Shown piece after piece: positions 59,719 through 64,000 of a stretch of 64,000 bases of DNA. The notes under the pieces were generated by a model, which saw only the letters and a list, made by a program, of their open reading frames with translations, was not told the origin of the DNA and made no database searches. A program made the position numbers and the translations under genes. The number at the start of each line of letters is the position of its first letter. Within the stretch, counting starts at the first letter, position 1. This DNA comes from Caulobacter hibisci. GTDB lineage: Bacteria > Pseudomonadota > Alphaproteobacteria > Caulobacterales > Caulobacteraceae. The stretch is taken from NCBI RefSeq assembly GCF_016135805.1, contig NZ_JADWOX010000017.1, positions 57,525 through 121,524 on the forward strand, in the 5' to 3' direction.

Positions 59719-60765
59719 ATGAGCCCCAAGTTTTCCCGTTCGAACCCGCCGCACGTCGGCGTCGTCGGCGCCACCGGCCTGGTGGGCGGCATGATGCTGA
59801 AGCTGCTGGCCGAGCGGGACTTCCCGCTGGCCTCCCTGCGGGTCTTCGCCTCGGCCCGCTCGGCCGGCCAGGCCCTGGCCTGGAAGGACGGGTCGGTGAC
59901 GGTGGAGGACGCCGCCAGCGCCGACTTCGCCGGCCTCGACATCGTGTTCTTCTCGGCCGGCGGCGACACCTCGCGCGAACTGGCCCCCAAGGCCGCCGCG
60001 GCCGGGGCGATTGTCATCGACAACTCGTCGGCCTGGCGTTCGGACCCGGACGTTCCGCTGGTGGTGGCCGAGGTCAATCCGGAGGCGCTGGCCCACCTGC
60101 CCAAGGGGATCATCGCCAACCCTAACTGCACCACCATGGCCGCCATGCCGGCCCTGAAGCCCCTGCACGACCACGCCGGCCTCCAGCGCCTGACCGTCAG
60201 CACCTATCAGGCCGCCTCGGGCGGCGGGGTCGAAGGCATCCGGGTGCTGTCGGAGCAACTGCGAGCCGGCGCCGCCGGCGACCTCGACGGCCTGGCCCTG
60301 TCGCCCGACGCCGCGCCCCTGCCCGAGCCGCAGAAGTGGGCCGTGCCCCTGGCCTACAACGTGGTGCCGCTGAACTACGTGCTGGGCGAGGACGGCTATA
60401 CCGAGGAGGAGCTGAAGCTGCGCGACGAAAGCCGCAAGATCCTGGGCCTGCCCGACCTGCCGGTCAGCGGCACCTGCGTGCGGGTGCCGGTGTTCAGCGG
60501 CCACGCCCTGTCGATCAACGCCGAGTTCGAGCGGCCGATCTCGGTCGCGCAGGCGCTCGAGCTGCTGGGGAACGCGCCGGGCGTGGTGCTGGACGACGTG
60601 CCCAACCCGCTGGCCGCCACCGGCCAGGACCCGGTGTTCGTCGGCCGGGTGCGCCCCGATCCGACCGTCGCGCACGGCCTGGCCCTCTTCGTGGTCGGCG
60701 ACAACCTGCGCAAGGGCGCGGCGCTGAACGCCGTGCAGGTGGCCGAGGTGCTGGTCGGCGGCTGA
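59719..60765 (+). CDS. asd: Aspartate-semialdehyde dehydrogenase
   Basis: Converts aspartyl phosphate to aspartate semialdehyde for lysine, threonine, methionine and peptidoglycan synthesis. The 348-residue protein has NADP motif VGVVGATGLVGGMML, catalytic Cys137 in ANPNCTTMAAM, and a second conserved part CVRVPVFSGHALSINAEF. An upstream in-frame extension to 59434 is not protein-like, and AGGAGA lies 11 bases before the ATG. A terminator follows. Confidence 0.97.
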   Translation: MSPKFSRSNPPHVGVVGATGLVGGMMLKLLAERDFPLASLRVFASARSAGQALAWKDGSVTVEDAASADFAGLDIVFFSAGGDTSRELAPKAAAAGAIVIDNSSAWRSDPDVPLVVAEVNPEALAHLPKGIIANPNCTTMAAMPALKPLHDHAGLQRLTVSTYQAASGGGVEGIRVLSEQLRAGAAGDLDGLALSPDAAPLPEPQKWAVPLAYNVVPLNYVLGEDGYTEEELKLRDESRKILGLPDLPVSGTCVRVPVFSGHALSINAEFERPISVAQALELLGNAPGVVLDDVPNPLAATGQDPVFVGRVRPDPTVAHGLALFVVGDNLRKGAALNAVQVAEVLVGG

Positions 60766-60773
60766 CGCGGCGA

Positions 60774-60807
60774 GGCGGCTCCCGTCTTCGGGCGGGGGCC
60801 GCCTTTT
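60774..60807 (+). terminator. Terminator after asd
   Basis: GGCGGCTCCCG pairs with CGGGGGCCGCC (one G-T wobble) and is followed by TTTT, 8 bases beyond the asd stop. Confidence 0.8.
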
Positions 60808-60882
60808 CCGGCCCCGCGACAGCAGGTCGCAACCCCCACGTTCACGCCGCCTTCATCGCGCCCGCGCGACACTGGCCCCGAC

Positions 60883-61485
60883 ATGAAGATTTCGCAGCTC
60901 TCGACGACCGAGACGGGCTCGGCCTCCGCCGTCGCCTATCCCGGCGGGGCGGTCGCCGCCGCGGCGGCGCTCAACGACACCACGGGGTCGGTCGGGCTGG
61001 ACCAGCAGCTGGGCGCCTATCACGCCCTGTCCAACAGCTGGGCCGGGGCCGGCTATGCGGAGCGGGCGAGCCTGGCCTCCGCGCTCAACGACTCGCCGTT
61101 CGCCAAGACCGTGCAGTCGGCGCTCAACACCTTCACCAAGGCCGCCTGGGCGGGATCGGACGCGGCCCCGCCGGCCCCGCAGCAGAAGGCGATCGAGGCT
61201 TTCGACGGCCTGTCGGAGACCGACCAGACTATCGTCGCCTCGCTGCAGGTGGGCGTGCCCGGCGCCAAGGGTCCGGCCAGCGTCGCCGACTATCGCTCGC
61301 GCCTGCAATCGGACCTCGACGCGGCCCAGCCGTCGTCGACGCCGCGCGACACCGTCACGCTCTCGGCCGAAGCCCAGGCCCGCCTGGCCGGCGCCGCCGC
61401 GCCCGAAGCGCCTGCCGCGCCGGTGGTCGAGGCCACCCCGGAAATGGCCGTCGCGATCAGCGCCTACGGCAAGGCGGCGGGGTAG
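60883..61485 (+). CDS. Ala-rich protein of unknown function
   Basis: A 200-residue, Ala-rich protein I do not recognise, with no signal peptide or membrane helix. The first part (GLDQQLGAYHALSNSWAGAG) is probably helical, the middle includes AFDGLSETDQTIVASLQVG, and the C-terminal part contains DTVTLSAEAQARLAG, a short pattern also seen near the ends of several alphaproteobacterial flagellar or structural proteins. That is a weak hint only. It ends 10 bases before a large inverted repeat. Confidence 0.7.
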   Translation: MKISQLSTTETGSASAVAYPGGAVAAAAALNDTTGSVGLDQQLGAYHALSNSWAGAGYAERASLASALNDSPFAKTVQSALNTFTKAAWAGSDAAPPAPQQKAIEAFDGLSETDQTIVASLQVGVPGAKGPASVADYRSRLQSDLDAAQPSSTPRDTVTLSAEAQARLAGAAAPEAPAAPVVEATPEMAVAISAYGKAAG

Positions 61486-61495
61486 GACCGTGATC

Positions 61496-61668
61496 CCCTC
61501 TCTCATGGAGAGAGGGAGGGGCCCGCGCCGCAGGCGTGGGAGGGTGAGTGGGTAGGCGAAGCCCCTGGACGATCTTGGCGCCGTTGCGAGCGCAGTGCCG
61601 GCACGCCGTAACCACTCACCCTCCCACCGCTGCGCGGCGGGCCCCTCCCTCTCTCTCAGAGAGAGGGA
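61496..61668. repeat. Large inverted-repeat element, family E
   Basis: Arms of about 56 bases run 61496-61551 and 61612-61668: CCCTCTCTCATGGAGAGAGG and so on up to TGGGAGGGTGAGTGG, mirrored at CCACTCACCCTCCCACC. The 60-base centre has no repeat structure. The right arm overlaps the end of the LysR gene. Confidence 0.85.
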
Positions 61669-62611
61669 TTTGGTGTGCGAAATCCGCCAGCGCCGCCGGT
61701 TCGCCCCTGCCCACGCTCACCTCCCGCGCCAGCCAGTCGATGAACGCCCGCACCCGGGCCGGCAGCTGGCCGCCGTGGCCGACATAGACGGCGTGGGTCA
61801 GTTCGATGTCGCCGGGGTTGAAGGCCTCCAGCACCGGGACCAGGCGGCCGGCGGCGATGTCGGGACCGACGTGCAGCACCGACAGTCGGGCGATCCCCTG
61901 GCCGGCCAGCGCCAGGGTGCGGGCGCTCTCGCCGTCGCCGACCTCGGCCCGGCCGTGGACCGGGCGATAGATCCCTTCGCCGTCGATCAGGAACGGCCAG
62001 GAGTCGCAGTGGCGGGCGAAGTTGAAGGTCACCAGTTGGTGGGAACCGAGATCGTCGGGATGCCGAGGCGTCCCGGCGCCGGCCAGGTAGGCGGGTGAGG
62101 CGACCAGCACCATCCGGCTGTGGGCGATCTTGCGGGCCATCAGCTGCGAGGCGCGCATCGGCCCGACCCGGATGGCGACGTCGGCCCGCTCATCCATCAG
62201 GTCGATGACCTGGTCGGTGACGGTGATGTCGAGCTGGATGTCCGGATGCTCGGCCAGGAACCGCGGGGCCAGGGGCAGCAGGTAGTGCTGGCCGAAAGGC
62301 ACGCTGGCATTGACCCGCACCCGACCGCGCGGGGCGGCGCTGGCGGCCACGGCGCGCTCGGCCTCGTCGAGATCGGCCAGCACCCTCAGCGAACGCTCGT
62401 GGAAGGTCTGGCCCTCGGCGGTGAGGGTGAGTTTTCGGGTCGAGCGGTTGACCAGCCGCGCGCCCAGCCGCGCCTCCAGCCGGGCGACCAGCTTGCTGAC
62501 CGCCGACGGGGTCATCCGCAAGCTGCGGGCCGCGGACGAGAAGCCGCCCTGCTCCACCACCCGGACGAAGACCTCCATCTCGGCCGTACGATTGATTTCC
62601 TGCCGCGCCAT
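61616..62611 (-). CDS. LysR-family transcriptional regulator
   Basis: A 331-residue LysR regulator. Its N-terminal helix-turn-helix is MEVFVRVVEQGGFSSAARSL followed by MTPSAVSKLVARLEARLG, and the C-terminal effector domain is present (VRVNASVPFGQHYLLPL, SQLMARKIAHSRMVLVASPAYL). The last 17 residues (IPLSEREGGARRAAVGG) are encoded by the family E repeat, so the stop codon is inside the repeat. It faces the divergent MFS exporter, which is its likely target. The inducer is unknown. Confidence 0.93.
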   Translation of the reverse strand: MARQEINRTAEMEVFVRVVEQGGFSSAARSLRMTPSAVSKLVARLEARLGARLVNRSTRKLTLTAEGQTFHERSLRVLADLDEAERAVAASAAPRGRVRVNASVPFGQHYLLPLAPRFLAEHPDIQLDITVTDQVIDLMDERADVAIRVGPMRASQLMARKIAHSRMVLVASPAYLAGAGTPRHPDDLGSHQLVTFNFARHCDSWPFLIDGEGIYRPVHGRAEVGDGESARTLALAGQGIARLSVLHVGPDIAAGRLVPVLEAFNPGDIELTHAVYVGHGGQLPARVRAFIDWLAREVSVGRGEPAALADFAHQIPLSEREGGARRAAVGG

Positions 62612-62710
62612 TGCGCCTTCAAGTCACAAGTGATGATCCTTCCGGCAATCTAATTCATCGAAGGCGGCGGCGCTATCTGACGGTTCCAACAATCACCGGA
62701 GCCGGCGGCC

Positions 62711-63877
62711 ATGCCCCTCGCCCTCTATGCCCTGACCGTCGGCGCCTTCGGCATCGGCGTCACCGAGTTCGTCATCATGGGCCTGCTGTTGCAGGTCTCG
62801 GCCGATCTCGGCGTCTCGATCCCGACGGCCGGCTGGCTGACCACAGGCTACGCCCTGGGCGTCTTCGTCGGCGCGCCGGTGCTGACCCTGGCCACGCGCC
62901 GCCTGCCGCCCAAGACGACGCTGCTGGCCCTGATGGCCATCTTCACGATCGGCAACCTCGCGGCCGCCCTGGCCCCAACTTTCGGCCTGCTGATGGCCGC
63001 GCGGATCGTCACCGCCCTGGCGCACGGGACCTTCTTCGGCGTCGGCTCGCTGGTCGCCGTCTCGCTGGTGCCGCCCGAGCGCAAGGCCTCGGCCATCGCC
63101 ATCATGTTCACCGGCCTGACCCTGGCCACCCTGCTGGGCGTGCCGTTCGGGGCCTGGCTGGGCCTGGCCTTCGGCTGGCGCTCGACCTTCTGGGCGGTGG
63201 CCGCCATCGGCGCGGTCGCCTTCGGGATCCTGGCCCTGCTGGTCCCCAAGGGCGACAAGGCCGCGCAGCCCGCGCCGCTGAAGGAAGAGTTCGCCGTCCT
63301 GGCCCGTCCGCAGGTGCAGCTGGGCCTGGTGATGACCGTGCTCGGTTTCGGCGGGGTGTTCGCGGTCTTCACCTACATCCAGCCGATCCTCACGCAGCTG
63401 GCCGGCTTCTCGCAAAGCGCGGTGTCGCCGATCCTGCTGGTGTTCGGCGCGGGGCTGGTGGCGGGCAACCTGCTGGGCGGCCGCTGGGCCGACAAGAACC
63501 TGAACGCGGCCCTGGCCGGATCCATCGCCCTCCTGACCGTGGTCATGCTGGCCGCCGGCTGGGCGTTCCACGACAAGATCGGCGCGATCCTGGCCGCCTT
63601 CGGGCTGGGCGCGGCCGCCTTCGCCACCGTCGCCCCGTTGCAGATGCGGGTGCTGAGCCAGGCCGGCGGCGCGGGCCAGGGCCTGGCGTCCAGCCTCAAC
63701 ATCGCCGCCTTCAACCTCGGCAACGCCATCGGCGCGGCCCTGGGCGGCGCGGTCATCGCCCACGGCCTGGGCCTGGCCGCCATCGCCCCGATCGCCGCCC
63801 TGGTGCCGCTGGGCGCGCTGGTGCTGGCGGGGGTGAGCCTGGGGCTGGAGCGGAGGAGCAGACTGGCGGCGGCGTAG
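62711..63877 (+). CDS. MFS efflux transporter (AraJ/YdhP-like)
   Basis: A 388-residue inner membrane transporter with twelve predicted helices. Its N-terminus MPLALYALTVGAFGIGVTEF and the loop MGLLLQVSADLGVSIPTAGW are typical of the AraJ/YdhP/NepI-type drug:H+ antiporters. The motif A region LATRRLPPKTTLL follows. The gene diverges from the LysR regulator. Several Shine-Dalgarno-like bases (CCGGAGCC) precede the ATG at 62711. The cargo is unknown. Confidence 0.93.
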   Translation: MPLALYALTVGAFGIGVTEFVIMGLLLQVSADLGVSIPTAGWLTTGYALGVFVGAPVLTLATRRLPPKTTLLALMAIFTIGNLAAALAPTFGLLMAARIVTALAHGTFFGVGSLVAVSLVPPERKASAIAIMFTGLTLATLLGVPFGAWLGLAFGWRSTFWAVAAIGAVAFGILALLVPKGDKAAQPAPLKEEFAVLARPQVQLGLVMTVLGFGGVFAVFTYIQPILTQLAGFSQSAVSPILLVFGAGLVAGNLLGGRWADKNLNAALAGSIALLTVVMLAAGWAFHDKIGAILAAFGLGAAAFATVAPLQMRVLSQAGGAGQGLASSLNIAAFNLGNAIGAALGGAVIAHGLGLAAIAPIAALVPLGALVLAGVSLGLERRSRLAAA

Positions 63878-63885
63878 AGATCCTC

Positions 63886-63926
63886 TCCCCGTGGGAGAGG
63901 TGTCGCCGAAGGCGACGGAGAGGGGA
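63886..63926. repeat. Intergenic inverted repeats at the window end
   Basis: CTCTCCCCGTGGGAGAGG forms one hairpin, the following TCGCCGAAGGCGA a second, and GGAGAGGGG pairs back to the first arm. A further element starts near 63965 (CGGCCCTCCGGGCC hairpin with CCTCCCCC) and runs off the window. Confidence 0.7.
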
Positions 63927-64000
63927 GTGGTACGAACTCGGCCCAAGCAGCGGCGGCTGAAAACGTCCCCCCTCCGGCCCTCCGGGCCACCTCCCCCATA

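Overview
The window looks like the chromosome of a Caulobacter species or a close relative (Alphaproteobacteria, Caulobacterales). GC content is about 68 percent nearly throughout. The marker loci are a complete flp/cpa pilus locus with a PilA beginning MSKFVTRFLKDESGATAIEY, a maltodextrin locus built round a MalA-type TonB-dependent receptor, sdhCDAB, and hemD followed by a Mic60-like gene and hemY. Extra genes, such as a second pilin and a GH97 enzyme, suggest it is not simply the C. crescentus reference arrangement. No rRNA, CRISPR array or transposase was seen; there is one tRNA (Thr, CGT).

Layout. 1-3.3 kb: end of a heme operon (hemD, Mic60-like, hemY), then tRNA-Thr. 3.4-8.9 kb: a ferredoxin and its reductase, then sdhCDAB, all on the minus strand. 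8.9-16.4 kb: an HWE-family sensor kinase, two unrecognised small or membrane genes, zapE, a lipoprotein, def, rmuC and a DUF5990 gene. 16.4-30.7 kb: the starch/maltodextrin locus. It holds a glucoamylase, a sugar MFS permease, a GH97 alpha-glucosidase, a LacI-type regulator, a GH13 alpha-glucosidase, an alpha-amylase and the MalA-like receptor. TTTGC-type palindromes in its promoter regions suggest one LacI regulon. A tryptophan-halogenase-like flavoprotein follows.

32.3-44 kb: the tight adherence (Flp) pilus locus. cpaABCDEFGH, pilA and a second 58-residue pilin lie on the minus strand. A CpaC-N-like protein and two TadE/TadG-like pseudopilins diverge on the plus strand. CtrA-box-like sites lie upstream of pilA and cpaB. 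44-47.5 kb: pabC and pabB for 4-aminobenzoate, and an MFS gene broken by a one-base frameshift. 47.6-64 kb: a mosaic of housekeeping and accessory genes. These include an AraC regulator, a metallo-beta-lactamase-fold hydrolase, a phosphatase, an alpha/beta hydrolase, a TonB-domain protein, amn, a dicarboxylate symporter, a ketopantoate reductase, nrdB with an NrdR-like box pair, a GST, a low-GC HNH-like island, asd, a LysR regulator and an MFS exporter.

Intergenic spaces carry several families of hairpin-forming repeats. Two copies of one family, 10 kb apart, are identical over 58 bases. One repeat supplies the C-terminal codons of the LysR regulator, and another is cut short at the edge of the HNH island. 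I found no clearly new multi-gene system. The best leads are the LacI operator set, the second pilin with its CtrA-like sites, the HNH island and the frameshift that joins an MFS gene to pabB.
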